Source: Paenibacillus sp. FJAT-29882
GTDB lineage: Bacteria; Bacillota; Bacilli; Bacillales; DSM-1321
Direction of reading: 5' to 3'
Assembly: GCF_001510645.1 (NCBI RefSeq)
Contig: NZ_LMVB01000001.1
Span: 1,011,854 to 1,075,853 of the forward strand
DNA: 64,000 bases
The position numbers and the translations under genes were made by a program. The notes under the pieces were generated by a model that had not been told where the DNA came from, ran no database searches, and saw only the letters and a program-made list of their open reading frames with translations. Shown piece by piece: positions 1 through 8,110 of this stretch (positions are counted from its first letter, which is position 1; every line of letters begins with the position of its first letter).

Positions 1-33
1 AGAAACCCCGCCTCTTTTCCACAGAAAATAATT
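1..33 (-). repeat. Family C repeat, end fragment
   Basis: The first bases (gaaaccccgcctcttttcca and the following cagaaaata) match the GC-rich end of the family C repeats seen complete at 50784-50912 and 59766-59886. The rest lies outside the window. It ends about 25 bases before the transaldolase start and merges into that gene's leader. Confidence 0.6.
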
Positions 34-60
34 TATATGAAAATATGGGGGTAATTTATA

Positions 61-729
61 ATGAAATTTTTTATCGATACTGCGAATCTTGAGGATATTA
101 AAAAAGCGTATAAAGTTGGCGTTCTTTCTGGCGTAACAACAAATCCATCTTTAGTTGCTAAAGAAGGCGTTAAATTCGAAGATCGTATTGAAGAAATCCT
201 AAAAGCTGTACCAGTTGTTGAATCTGTATCTGCAGAAGTAACTCCTGCTGCCGTTTCAGCTGAAGAAATGATCGCAGAAGCAGAGGAATTGATCAAAATC
301 AATGGTGGGGATAAGAAGGTAACAATCAAAGTTCCGATGACTTTAGCTGGCCTAGAAACGACTCGTTATCTTGCAGAAAAAGGTGTTAAAGTTAACGTAA
401 CTCTTATTTTCACTGTAAACCAAGCACTTTTAGCAGCTCGTGCTGGTGCTGCTTATGTATCACCATTCTTAGGACGTTTAGATGATATTTCTGAAGATGG
501 TGTTCAATTGGTAGCGAAAATCGCTGAACTATTCCGCGTTCATCAATTAGATTCACAAATCATTGCTGCTTCTGTTCGTCATCCAGATCACGTAACTCGT
601 GTAGCAATGGCTGGTGCTCATATCGCGACAATTCCATACAGTGTTATTGAGCAACTTACTAAACACCCACTTACAGATCAAGGCATTGAGAAATTTGCTG
701 CTGATTGGGAAAAAGCTCCTAAAAACTAA
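61..729 (+). CDS. tal: Transaldolase (TalC / fructose-6-phosphate aldolase family)
   Basis: Small (222 aa) class I aldolase of the pentose phosphate pathway, moving a dihydroxyacetone unit between sugar phosphates in the cytoplasm. The family opening FIDTANL and GVTTNPS (about residues 4-29) is present. The Schiff-base lysine is K90 in VTIKVPMT. E59 (VSAEV) and F136 (YVSPFLGR) sit where E. coli FSA has Gln59 and Tyr131. Glu and Phe at these positions are the transaldolase-type residues, so transaldolase rather than fructose-6-phosphate aldolase activity is the better call (inference). A GGGGGT ribosome binding site precedes the ATG. Length is normal for the family. Confidence 0.9.
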   Translation: MKFFIDTANLEDIKKAYKVGVLSGVTTNPSLVAKEGVKFEDRIEEILKAVPVVESVSAEVTPAAVSAEEMIAEAEELIKINGGDKKVTIKVPMTLAGLETTRYLAEKGVKVNVTLIFTVNQALLAARAGAAYVSPFLGRLDDISEDGVQLVAKIAELFRVHQLDSQIIAASVRHPDHVTRVAMAGAHIATIPYSVIEQLTKHPLTDQGIEKFAADWEKAPKN

Positions 730-782
730 TTGTAAATAAAGACCATTTGTATGGTTTTCTATAAGGTGTTAGTTTCTTATCG

Positions 783-813
783 ATTTACCTGGAATAAATT
801 ATTCCAGGTAAAT
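783..813. repeat. Perfect 31-bp palindrome
   Basis: Two 15-base arms (atttacctggaataa and its exact complement) flank a single central A. It lies 54 bases after the transaldolase stop. There is no T-run after it, so it is not a typical intrinsic terminator. It could be a protein-binding operator or a cruciform. No second copy was noticed in the window. Confidence 0.75.
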
Positions 814-947
814 GTAAAGAATCTAGCGCCTTTTATGTTGATAAAATGGATGCCATAATAGGAGCATCTTAGTGCAATGTATCAGAATGACACCAACGGA
901 AACCAATGTTTTAAAGAGTTCTTAAAAAAATTCTACTTTGATATTTA

Positions 948-982
948 TTCCGCATTAACGGGCAGTAACCCCTCACTGATGG
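948..982. repeat. Family D repeat fragment
   Basis: The stretch ccgcattaacgggcagtaa followed by cccctcactgatgg matches the left end of the family D repeat at 3846 and the hairpin arm of other D copies. It lies in the otherwise gene-free interval 730-1228. That interval also holds the 31-bp palindrome and the promoter of the downstream exporter, and nothing else recognisable. Confidence 0.55.
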
Positions 983-1142
983 ACGTATCATTTATTCAAG
1001 AAATGATCTCCAGCATTTACTACAAAACCTTTACGATCCTTAGCTACATACTTCATAAGATATCACCAGTTTGTACATATGAACGAACTGTATAAAAACC
1101 ACTTCTACAGTTTAATCTAGTAATGACTAGGTTATTTTAGAA

Positions 1143-1171
1143 TTGCAAAATTTGAACGGTTGTTATATAAT
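1143..1171 (+). promoter_or_regulatory. Sigma-A-type promoter of the DHA2 exporter, with inverted repeat downstream
   Basis: TTGCAA (1143-1148), a 17-base spacer and TATAAT (1166-1171) form a good vegetative promoter 58 bases before the exporter start. An inverted repeat TGAAC-agcta-GTTCA (1200-1214) lies between it and the ribosome binding site and could be a repressor operator (inference). Confidence 0.65.
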
Positions 1172-1228
1172 GTGTAATCGGAACATAAGTACAAAAAAAT
1201 GAACAGCTAGTTCACAGGGGGAAAAAGA

Positions 1229-2758
1229 ATGGATCATACAATGAAAAGGACTGATCGTCCACCGTACGGAATGCTTGCCGTACTGATGATTGGTGCTTTT
1301 ATAGCTTTTTTAAATAATACTTTACTAAATATCGCATTGCCTTCAATTATGAAAGACTTAAATGTGGACACATCGACTGTGCAGTGGTTGAGTACCGGTT
1401 TTATGTTAGTAAACGGGATTTTGATTCCAACTACGGCTTTTTTAATTCAAAAATATTCTGTACGCCGTCTTTTCTTAATAGCGATGGCTTTATTCACGCT
1501 CGGTACGATTCTCGCTGGATTTGCCCATGCGTTTCCACTTTTATTAATCGGTAGAATGGTTCAAGCTTCTGGTTCTGCAATCATGATGCCGTTGTTAATG
1601 AATGTCATGTTAACGAGCTTTCCTGTGGAAAAAAGGGGAGCTGCAATGGGAGTATTCGGATTAGTTTTAATGGGGGCTCCAGCCATTGGTCCGACTTTAT
1701 CAGGTTGGATCATTGAACACTATGACTGGAGAATGCTATTTCATTTTGTGACACCGATTGCTGTTATTGTTCTTTTGATTGGCGTTTTCTTGCTTAAAGA
1801 TAAAAAGGAAAAAGTGGATATCCGTCTAGATCTATTTTCGGTTCTTCTATCCAGTCTAGGATTTGGCGGGTTACTATATGGCTTTAGTTCTGCTGGTTCG
1901 AAAGGCTGGGATAGTCCGTACGTATACGGAACACTAATCATTGGAGTCGTTGCATTGGTTTCGTTTATTTTACGTCAGTTTAAATTAGAAAGACCTATGC
2001 TTGAATTTAGAATCTATAAATATCCAATGTTTGCTTTATCATCGGCCATTTCCATGACGATTACGATGGCTATGTTTTCGGCTATGATATTACTCCCTAT
2101 TTATGTCCAAACGATTCGTGGAATATCTCCTATGGATGCAGGGTTAATGTTGTTGCCAGGGGCGATCTTGATGGCCGTCATGTCACCAATTAATGGGAAG
2201 TTATTTGACAAGTTCGGTGGACGTATATTAGCCGTCATTGGTTTAGCGATTACTACAATCACGAGTTATTATCTCAGTAAGTTAACTCTTGATACGTCTT
2301 ATACGTACTTAATGGTTTTATACTCAGCCCGGATGTTTGGGATGTCTATGGTGATGATGCCAGTTTCGACGAATGGTTTAAATCAATTACCAGCGCGCTA
2401 TTACCCACACGGGACAGCAATGAACAATACAATGCAACAAGTATCTGGTGCTATAGGTACGGCATTATTGGTAACGATTATGTCGAATCGTACCCAAACG
2501 CATGCGACTGAGTTAGCTGCAAATGCAATGAAAAATGTGGTTGGGCAACCATCCGTTGCACAAGCTGCAGAGATGAAACAACAAATTATGATGCAAGCAA
2601 TGTTAGAAGGAATTAATGATGCTTTCTTAGTGACTGTTGGTATTGCTGGTGTTGCTCTAATTCTGGCTTTCTTTATAAAAAGGGCCAAACAAGCGGAAGA
2701 TACAATAGCAAGAAAACCGTCCGATAAAAAGGTAACAACGAAATTAGCGAAGAATTAA
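1229..2758 (+). CDS. MFS multidrug exporter, DHA2 (14-TMS, EmrB/QacA-type)
   Basis: A 509-residue integral membrane protein, the length expected for 14-helix drug:proton antiporters of the DHA2 family. Visible marks are LNNTLLNIALPSIMKDL near residues 27-43 (motif D1 of this family), STGFMLVNGILIPTTAFL (about 55-72), and the antiporter motif C-like segment GLVLMGAPAIGPTLSGWI (about 145-162). It probably extrudes a drug or toxic amphiphile; the substrate cannot be read from sequence. The ATG follows a strong AGGGGGA site. It is monocistronic with its own promoter and no regulator gene beside it. A family B hairpin lies downstream. Confidence 0.85.
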   Translation: MDHTMKRTDRPPYGMLAVLMIGAFIAFLNNTLLNIALPSIMKDLNVDTSTVQWLSTGFMLVNGILIPTTAFLIQKYSVRRLFLIAMALFTLGTILAGFAHAFPLLLIGRMVQASGSAIMMPLLMNVMLTSFPVEKRGAAMGVFGLVLMGAPAIGPTLSGWIIEHYDWRMLFHFVTPIAVIVLLIGVFLLKDKKEKVDIRLDLFSVLLSSLGFGGLLYGFSSAGSKGWDSPYVYGTLIIGVVALVSFILRQFKLERPMLEFRIYKYPMFALSSAISMTITMAMFSAMILLPIYVQTIRGISPMDAGLMLLPGAILMAVMSPINGKLFDKFGGRILAVIGLAITTITSYYLSKLTLDTSYTYLMVLYSARMFGMSMVMMPVSTNGLNQLPARYYPHGTAMNNTMQQVSGAIGTALLVTIMSNRTQTHATELAANAMKNVVGQPSVAQAAEMKQQIMMQAMLEGINDAFLVTVGIAGVALILAFFIKRAKQAEDTIARKPSDKKVTTKLAKN

Positions 2759-2824
2759 AAGAGATGCAGTATTAGGCATCTTTTGAAAATACCTAAAAAG
2801 ACTATTAATCGATAAGTCATTAAA

Positions 2825-2912
2825 AAAAGGGTCAGAATCTACCATTATATACAGTATTAATTAGTGTTTATAACACGATAAACTGTATATTAATGTGGAT
2901 ACTGACCCTTTT
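2825..2912. terminator. Family B palindrome, probable terminator
   Basis: AAAAGGGTCAG (2825-2835) pairs with CTGACCCTTTT (2902-2912). Inner complementary blocks tatacagt/actgtata and gtgtt/aacac strengthen the fold. It lies 67 bases after the exporter stop, and the A- and T-flanked stem would work in either direction. See the other family B copies. Confidence 0.6.
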
Positions 2913-3005
2913 ACTATTATGTAGATGCCGATTACAATTTTGAAAGCCTTCTCAATGAAAACTGTTTTGCTGACAAATCTTCATTTCCTTTTTAATCTGT
3001 GTTTG

Positions 3006-3067
3006 TTGACAGGTAGTAAAAGACACGATATTATTATCTTTAATTAATAATGAATTAATTAAAGATA
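3006..3067 (+). promoter_or_regulatory. Promoter and operator-like inverted repeat of mhqN
   Basis: TTGACA (3006-3011), a 17-base spacer and TATTAT (3029-3034) form a near-consensus promoter. Immediately at the expected start site is an inverted repeat of 14-base arms (tatctttaattaat / attaattaaagata, 3035-3048 and 3054-3067) around aatga. Its outer TATCT/AGATA ends recall the MhqR operator of B. subtilis, but the inner bases differ. Repression at this site is inferred. Confidence 0.65.
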
Positions 3068-3145
3068 AATGAATTCAAATGATTAAAAATGTACGATCTA
3101 ATATAGTAAGCCATAGGGAGTATTGTGAAAATCGGAGGGATTTAT

Positions 3146-3766
3146 ATGGAAGCATTTGATCAGTTAGTAAGAGAGAGACGTTCGGTACATAATTTTTTAG
3201 ACAATTGTCCGATTACGGCAAAAGAACTCAACGAAATTTTCGAACTAGTAAAAATGGGACCATCTGCATTCAATTTGCAACATACGGATTATCTAGTCGT
3301 GATGGATCCAGAAGTGAAGGAAGGTGTCAAAAAGGCAGCCAATGGCCAATACAAAGTAGGGACAGCTTCAGCTGTTATTATCGTATTAGGCGATAAAGAA
3401 GCATTTAAAGATGCTGCACGTATTTATGAAGGCCTTCTTATGTTAGGTATGTTGAGTAAACAAGAATATGATCATGAAGTTCAAGATGTCATGTCTCTCT
3501 ATGAAAGCAGAGGAGAAGTATTTCAACGAGAGGAAGCGATTCGAAATGCTTCTTTATCAGCGATGTTGTTTATGTTGGCAGCCAAAAGTAAGGGATGGGA
3601 TACTTGCCCAATGATCGGATTTGATCCAGATCAGTTAAAGCAATTATTATCTATATCAGATCAATACGAACCAGTTCTAATGATTGCGATTGGCAAAGAA
3701 AAAATCCAGAGTAGAAAGCCACGAGGGTACCGTAAACCAGTAGCTGAATTTGTGAAGTACCTATAA
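3146..3766 (+). CDS. mhqN: Nitroreductase-family oxidoreductase, MhqN-like
   Basis: A 206-residue FMN-dependent nitroreductase-fold protein. It shows the family's N-terminal RRSVHNF (about 12-18) and SAFNLQHT (about 41-48), and a C-terminal cofactor segment KGWDTCPMIGFD (about 152-163). The wording NLQHT, AANGQYKV, YEGLLMLG, RNASLSAMLFMLA and RKPRGYRKPV strongly recalls B. subtilis MhqN, which is induced by quinones and diamide under MhqR. The ATG at 3146 sits behind CGGAGGGA and is preferred to an upstream in-frame start with no such site. A likely role is detoxification of quinones or nitroaromatics in the cytoplasm. No mhqR, mhqO or catechol dioxygenase gene is adjacent. Confidence 0.8.
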   Translation: MEAFDQLVRERRSVHNFLDNCPITAKELNEIFELVKMGPSAFNLQHTDYLVVMDPEVKEGVKKAANGQYKVGTASAVIIVLGDKEAFKDAARIYEGLLMLGMLSKQEYDHEVQDVMSLYESRGEVFQREEAIRNASLSAMLFMLAAKSKGWDTCPMIGFDPDQLKQLLSISDQYEPVLMIAIGKEKIQSRKPRGYRKPVAEFVKYL

Positions 3767-3811
3767 GCGATACAGTCCTATCTTGAATGGAGGATTAAGA
3801 GACTGTCTGAA

Positions 3812-3840
3812 AAGGGTGACTCTACATCTACTATCTATTG
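3812..3840. repeat. Family B half-copy
   Basis: Aaaagggtgactctacatct plus actat matches the left arm of family B palindromes (compare 31370-31457), but the right arm is missing. It directly adjoins the family D copy that follows, suggesting that one element interrupted the other. Confidence 0.45.
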
Positions 3841-3845
3841 TTTTT

Positions 3846-4097
3846 TCCGCATTAACGGGCAGTAAGACCCCCACCTAAAAGCTTATGAGGTAGGGGACAA
3901 ATGCCCGTAACAGCCCGATTGTTGAGCTATAGGGAAACTTAGCTTTGTGGTTTCCAAAGGTATAGGTGAACCAATCGGGTTCGTACTATCGATTGATCGA
4001 GGCGAAAGCGAAGATCAGAGCGACAGTAGATCGGGACTAACCATCAATGGGGGAGGGAGAAAAACCCGCACTGATGGAAGTTTCACATTATATGATG
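3846..4097. repeat. Family D repeat, longest copy
   Basis: This block fills the interval between mhqN and yqfT. It starts with ccgcattaacgggcagtaa, contains an internal hairpin (ccccacct...aggtagggg, about 3869-3897) and the paired phrases cccgattg and caatcggg. It ends with ctaaccatcaatgggg...cactgatggaagtttcac, the family's stem and its conserved aagtttcac flank. Other D copies keep only pieces of this layout. No coding frame is evident. Confidence 0.6.
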
Positions 4098-4171
4098 GAA
4101 TAGACATAATGAACGATGGGTAGAGTGTGGGTTCATCTGTTGGAACTTAACTTCTAGACCCAATTATATTT

Positions 4172-4432
4172 TTAGAAATTCGCTGTGAGTTGGGTGAATA
4201 GCTTCCCAATTTGATTCGCTGTTTTGGAACCTGCTACTTCTGCAATTTCGCTAAGTACATTTTGCCGCTGGACTGTATCAAAAACATTAATATTTCTTCC
4301 TGCTAGTATGCGGCTTATATTGTACGCTTCATTTTGGGTTAGGCTAACTCCATGCTGACTTGCGATGGATTGTAATTCATAATCCTTAATTTTATTAATT
4401 TTGTGATTGATCATCGTTTCAAATAATTTCAT
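4172..4432 (-). CDS. yqfT: YqfT-family small protein (DUF2624)
   Basis: An 86-residue soluble protein, mostly helical by composition, opening MKLFETMINHKINKI. The pattern of the middle (QHGVSLTQNEAYNISRIL) matches the DUF2624 family, conserved in Bacillales next to the zur region. No function is known for it. An AAGGAGG site lies just upstream of the ATG on the minus strand. It is divergent from the zinc transport operon; the roughly 190-base intergenic space carries the zinc operon promoter. Confidence 0.75.
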   Translation of the reverse strand: MKLFETMINHKINKIKDYELQSIASQHGVSLTQNEAYNISRILAGRNINVFDTVQRQNVLSEIAEVAGSKTANQIGKLFTQLTANF

Positions 4433-4544
4433 CTATTGAACCTCCTTTTTGCTACCATATGGATAACATATGATGGAAGTGGGCTTAAGTGAACCATACT
4501 TTATAAGTAATACAGGCTATTTCTAAGCGTGTAGGCTTAGTTTC

Positions 4545-4596
4545 TTTACAATTTGCCGTATTTCTTATATACTACTTTAAGTAAATCGTAACGATT
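4545..4596 (+). promoter_or_regulatory. Promoter and Zur-like operator of znuC-znuB-zur
   Basis: TTTACA (4545-4550), 17 bases, TATACT (4568-4573). A perfect 6-1-6 palindrome AATCGT-A-ACGATT (4584-4596) covers the expected start site. Its AATCGT arms match the edges of Zur boxes in B. subtilis (AAATCGTAAT-type), though the centre is shorter. As the operon ends in zur, autoregulation by zinc-loaded Zur is the natural reading (inference). Confidence 0.65.
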
Positions 4597-4623
4597 CTTA
4601 TAAAAATAAAATAGGTGATCGAA

Positions 4624-5391
4624 TTGAATAATGAGAAAGTGATGCCGATTATTAAGATTGAGGATGTTTCCTACAAATATTCAAAAGATCTGGTTTTAGA
4701 AGATGTCTCACTTCATGTACCACAGGGGGCCTTTTTAGCGATTGTTGGTCCGAATGGTTCGGGAAAGTCGACATTGCTGAAATTAGTTCTCGGCGTATTG
4801 AAGCTACAAAAAGGGAATGTTGAATTATTTGGCAAGCCCATTCGTCAATTTAAAGATTGGCAGAAGATTGGCTTTGTTTCACAGAAAGCTAATTCTTTTA
4901 ATTCTGGTTTTCCGGCAACCGTTTTTGAAGTAGTACAAAGCGGCTTAACCAAAAAAATAGGCTTATTTAAAATCCCACGCAAAGAACATAAAAAAAAGGT
5001 TGTTAAAGCGCTAGAATCTGTCGGTATGCTAAGCTTTAAGGATCGGAATATTGGCGAGCTATCCGGTGGGCAGCAGCAAAGAGTCTTCATTGCTCGGTCT
5101 CTTGTCAGTGAACCCGAATTGATGATTTTGGATGAACCAACAGTAGGTGTTGATCAAAATAATGTCCAACAATTTTATGAAATTCTTGAAATGATGAATA
5201 AACAATTAGGGATTACCCTTATTTTAGTTACTCATGATGTTGCGACTGTAACGGATAAGGTGACGCATGTCGCGTGTATCAATAAAACGCTGCACTTCCA
5301 TGGAGATGCATGTGAATATAACGAATTAAATGAAGAAGAACTGTCCTCTATATACGGTCATGGGGTTCAGCTACTCAGTCATAATCATTAA
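4624..5391 (+). CDS. znuC: Zinc ABC transporter, ATP-binding protein
   Basis: A 255-residue ABC ATPase for high-affinity zinc (possibly manganese) uptake. Walker A is GPNGSGKST (about residue 37), the signature is LSGGQQQR, and Walker B is LMILDEPTVGVD with the switch histidine in VTHD. I place the start at TTG 4624 behind AGGTGA; a GTG nine bases earlier is possible but overlaps that site. It is followed 17 bases later by the permease gene and then by zur, so zinc is the probable substrate. No znuA solute-binding gene is in the window. Confidence 0.85.
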   Translation: MNNEKVMPIIKIEDVSYKYSKDLVLEDVSLHVPQGAFLAIVGPNGSGKSTLLKLVLGVLKLQKGNVELFGKPIRQFKDWQKIGFVSQKANSFNSGFPATVFEVVQSGLTKKIGLFKIPRKEHKKKVVKALESVGMLSFKDRNIGELSGGQQQRVFIARSLVSEPELMILDEPTVGVDQNNVQQFYEILEMMNKQLGITLILVTHDVATVTDKVTHVACINKTLHFHGDACEYNELNEEELSSIYGHGVQLLSHNH

Positions 5392-5408
5392 GAGGTTGGA
5401 GGTCACCC

Positions 5409-6248
5409 ATGATTTCGGGTATTTTGCAGTATGAATTTTTACAAAATGCATTTCTAACAGGCTTGATTATTGGTGCGTTGGCCCCACTAATCGGGGTATT
5501 CGTAGTGGTACGAAGAATGTCGATGATCGCGGACGCTCTCAGCCATGTCGCCCTAGCAGGAATTGCATTTAGCTTATTATTAGAAAAGAACTTTATTGCA
5601 ATGGCAGGTCTGAATCCATTGTATATGGGAATGACGTTTTCGGTTGTAGGTTCTTTGTTTATTGAAAAGCTGAGAAATGTCTACAAACACTTTAAAGAAC
5701 TTGCGATTCCGATTATTTTATCGAGTGGAATCGGTTTAAGTGCAATTTTCATTTCACTTGCAAACGGCTTTAATACAGATTTGTATGGGTATTTATTTGG
5801 CAGTGTTAGTGCCGTCAGCCGAACAGACTTGCAACTTATTATTGTTGTATCTATCTTTGTGATCATAACTTTAGTCTTATTATATAAAGAACTATTCTTA
5901 TTGTCTTTTGACGAAGAGCATGCAAAGGCATCAGGAATTCCTTCAAAAGTCATTCATTTTATCTTCATTGTTATGGTTGCGCTTGTCATTGCTGCGTCGA
6001 TGCGGATTGTTGGTATTTTGCTTGTGTCATCACTAATGACGATACCGGTTGCGGCTAGTCTTCGCTTTGCTAAAGGCTTTAAACAGATGATATTTTATTC
6101 TGTGATATTTGGGGAGATTTCAGTCATTTCTGGTCTGTTTTTATCGTATTATCTCGACCTTGCACCTGGTGGTACTATTGTCATGCTTACTGTATTAATA
6201 TTAGTTCTCTCGATTCTTATTGGAAAAATCAAAACACGTTTTGCATAA
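5409..6248 (+). CDS. znuB: Zinc ABC transporter, permease
   Basis: A 279-residue ABC-3-family permease with seven to nine hydrophobic segments. The opening GLIIGALAPLIGVFVVVRRMSM and the segment ADALSHVALAGIA are hallmarks of ZnuB/MntB-type metal permeases. It forms the membrane channel partner of ZnuC. The GAGGTTGGAGG region before the ATG supplies the ribosome site. It is seven bases or fewer from the zur region, so translational coupling is likely. Confidence 0.88.
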   Translation: MISGILQYEFLQNAFLTGLIIGALAPLIGVFVVVRRMSMIADALSHVALAGIAFSLLLEKNFIAMAGLNPLYMGMTFSVVGSLFIEKLRNVYKHFKELAIPIILSSGIGLSAIFISLANGFNTDLYGYLFGSVSAVSRTDLQLIIVVSIFVIITLVLLYKELFLLSFDEEHAKASGIPSKVIHFIFIVMVALVIAASMRIVGILLVSSLMTIPVAASLRFAKGFKQMIFYSVIFGEISVISGLFLSYYLDLAPGGTIVMLTVLILVLSILIGKIKTRFA

Positions 6249-6263
6249 GGTAGGGTGATTATT

Positions 6264-6680
6264 ATGAACGTAACAACAGCGATGCAATTATTAAAAGATA
6301 AAGGCTATAAGCATACTGGGAAACGAGAAGAAATGCTTCAATTATTTTCTTCAAGTGATAAATATTTAACTGCGAAGGATGTCCTTGAGAATATGAAATC
6401 GGATTACCCAGGACTTAGCTTTGATACCATTTACCGTAATCTTTCTCTCTTTGTGGATTTAGGGGTATTTGAAACAACAGAATTAGCAGGTGAGAAGCAT
6501 TTCCGTTTCACTTGTGGCCATCATTCCCACCATCACCATTTTATTTGTTTAGAGTGTGGTAAAACGAAGGAGATCGAAACTTGTCCCATGAATGGCTTAA
6601 ATGAAAGTCTGCATGATTATGATATCTCTGGTCACAAATTTGAAATTTATGGAAAATGCCCGAGCTGTGTTAATCTTTAA
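6264..6680 (+). CDS. zur: Zinc-responsive repressor, Fur family
   Basis: A 138-residue Fur-family regulator: winged helix with [14 protein letters not shown] (about 52-65) as recognition region, then a metal-binding half. The histidine-rich loop [10 protein letters not shown] and two structural-zinc pairs, CLEC and CPSC near the C-terminus, favour a zinc sensor over Fur or PerR. Its place behind znuCB supports Zur. ATG 6264 is chosen; an in-frame GTG at 6255 lies inside the likely ribosome site. A hairpin terminator follows at once. Confidence 0.88.
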   Translation: MNVTTAMQLLKDKGYKHTGKREEMLQLFSSSDKYLTAKDVLENMKSDYPGLSFDTIYRNLSLFVDLGVFETTELAGEKHFRFTCGHHSHHHHFICLECGKTKEIETCPMNGLNESLHDYDISGHKFEIYGKCPSCVNL

Positions 6681-6706
6681 AAAACCATCTAGTGATGGTT
6701 TTTTTC
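6681..6706 (+). terminator. Rho-independent terminator of the znu-zur operon
   Basis: AACCATC (6683-6689) and GATGGTT (6694-6700) form a short stem followed by a run of T, directly after the zur stop codon. Confidence 0.85.
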
Positions 6707-6855
6707 AAAAGAAAGGCATTAATACGTTTTTGTGTCTAACACAACCGTCTAGCTCTTTGTTATAAAAAAGAGGATTGAATCAAGAAGGTAAAGAATATCT
6801 TCTTGGTTCAATCCCTACGTATTTCAGAAGCTGTTTTTAGGTATTTGGTCTTTTC

Positions 6856-7419
6856 TTATTTCAACCAATTCTCCACCCATTTTTTCACTTCATGCCAATG
6901 ATAAACTCGAATAACGCCGTCAGGAATGGGATCTTGATTGTAAGGTGTATCGAACAATAATACGGGAATATTGCATTCTTTTGCAATAGCTACAGCATTG
7001 TCGTGCTTGTCTTCGATAAAAAGATCGACCTCGAATTTCTTCGCTGTGGCTACTTTATCGTGTGATCCAATCAATTCAATATGCTTGTATTGTAATTCTT
7101 GCTTTGAAAACCAAGTTTCTGTTACATCCAACATCGCATTATTTCTAGCACTAATAAAGTAAAGATCATGCGTACTAGCCCATTTACGCAAAACTTCTTT
7201 TGCACCGTCTACAAGAATGGAGTCAGCATAAATAATGGGTTCATTCTCGATAAACCATTTAGAGAATTCTTCTTCGGGAACGTTTACAAAAGGATTGAAG
7301 TCATATTGATTCATTTCTTCATATGTAAGTGATAATTGAAAAGCTTTATTTAAATATGGAACAAATGTATCAGGTCTAGTAATCGTTCCATCAATATCAA
7401 TACCAAGTCGTTTACGCAA
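6856..7419 (-). CDS. yqfW: HAD-superfamily nucleotidase YqfW
   Basis: A 187-residue cytoplasmic phosphatase of the 5'(3')-deoxyribonucleotidase-like HAD group. Motif I is IDIDGTIT near residue 6-13, motif II is the serine in YFISARN, and motif IV is LFIEDKHDNA. The start is placed at TTG 7419, seven bases after AAGGGGG on the minus strand. The longer in-frame version (to 7461) has no ribosome site and its extra residues do not look like the family. The substrate is not known beyond class-level expectation. It lies opposite zur and is transcribed alone. Confidence 0.82.
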   Translation of the reverse strand: MRKRLGIDIDGTITRPDTFVPYLNKAFQLSLTYEEMNQYDFNPFVNVPEEEFSKWFIENEPIIYADSILVDGAKEVLRKWASTHDLYFISARNNAMLDVTETWFSKQELQYKHIELIGSHDKVATAKKFEVDLFIEDKHDNAVAIAKECNIPVLLFDTPYNQDPIPDGVIRVYHWHEVKKWVENWLK

Positions 7420-7561
7420 GCTATTTATCCCCCTTATTAAGTCTAAATTCAAGTGTAACACTAGTAAATGTAACCATGCAAAGAAATAATTTTCATGAGG
7501 TTTTTGACGGAAATCACATACACTATAAATGCTCCTAAAAACGAAAGTGAGGGATGCACGT

Positions 7562-8053
7562 ATGGAAGAAGATCGTTATTCCAGCATGGATGATGAAAAG
7601 AGAAAATCCAAGAAGCTTGAGACAGTGGAGAATCACTTAGATACAACGGCACTGGGCGAGGAAGATCAGGTAGTCATATCAGATATAAATCGCAGTTATG
7701 AGACTGTACCAGTAGCTACTGAGGCGGTGCCTGTAGTAACTGAGAAGAAAGACATTTCTTCCCACCGGTATGATGAGGAAACATCTGCAGAATTTGCTGA
7801 GCCAATGGGTAACCGTGCTTACTCAGTAAGAGACCGTGATGATGTTAATGGAAAAACAGGTACAGGATTTGGCGCATTTGCTTTGATTGTGTCTATTCTT
7901 TCCCTGTTCTTCATGCCAGTATTCTTAGGAATTGCCGGGATTATTCTTGGATTCATTGCTCGCAGAAGAGGGGCATCAACTCTTGGTGCATGGGCAATAG
8001 GTGTTGGGGTGGTTTCCATTATCGTAGGAATCTTTATCATGCCGTTTTTTTAA
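7562..8053 (+). CDS. yqfX: YqfX-like membrane protein
   Basis: A 163-residue protein with an acidic, low-complexity N-terminal half (EDRYSSMDDEKRKSKK..., about 1-95). Two hydrophobic helices close to the C-terminus carry glycine-rich turns (GIAGIILGFIARRRGASTLGAWAIG). The C-terminal pair resembles the DUF4190-type domain. Position and layout match B. subtilis YqfX next to ispG. Function unknown. The start at ATG 7562 follows GAGGGA. It converges with ispG on a shared hairpin. Confidence 0.7.
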   Translation: MEEDRYSSMDDEKRKSKKLETVENHLDTTALGEEDQVVISDINRSYETVPVATEAVPVVTEKKDISSHRYDEETSAEFAEPMGNRAYSVRDRDDVNGKTGTGFGAFALIVSILSLFFMPVFLGIAGIILGFIARRRGASTLGAWAIGVGVVSIIVGIFIMPFF

Positions 8054-8071
8054 AAAGACGGTATTTAGGGG

Positions 8072-8102
8072 AAAAAAAAGAGGCCTGGATCATTCCAGGC
8101 CT
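8072..8102. terminator. Bidirectional terminator between yqfX and ispG
   Basis: AGGCCTGGA (8081-8089) and TCCAGGCCT (8094-8102) form a strong stem. The A-run at 8072-8079 becomes a T-run for the minus-strand ispG transcript. It sits between two convergent genes. Confidence 0.85.
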
Positions 8103-8110
8103 TATCTTGA

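Noticed and set aside
877..1095. 72-residue open frame between tal and the exporter
   Set aside because: No ribosome site, and the frame runs through a family D repeat fragment, so it is probably not a gene.
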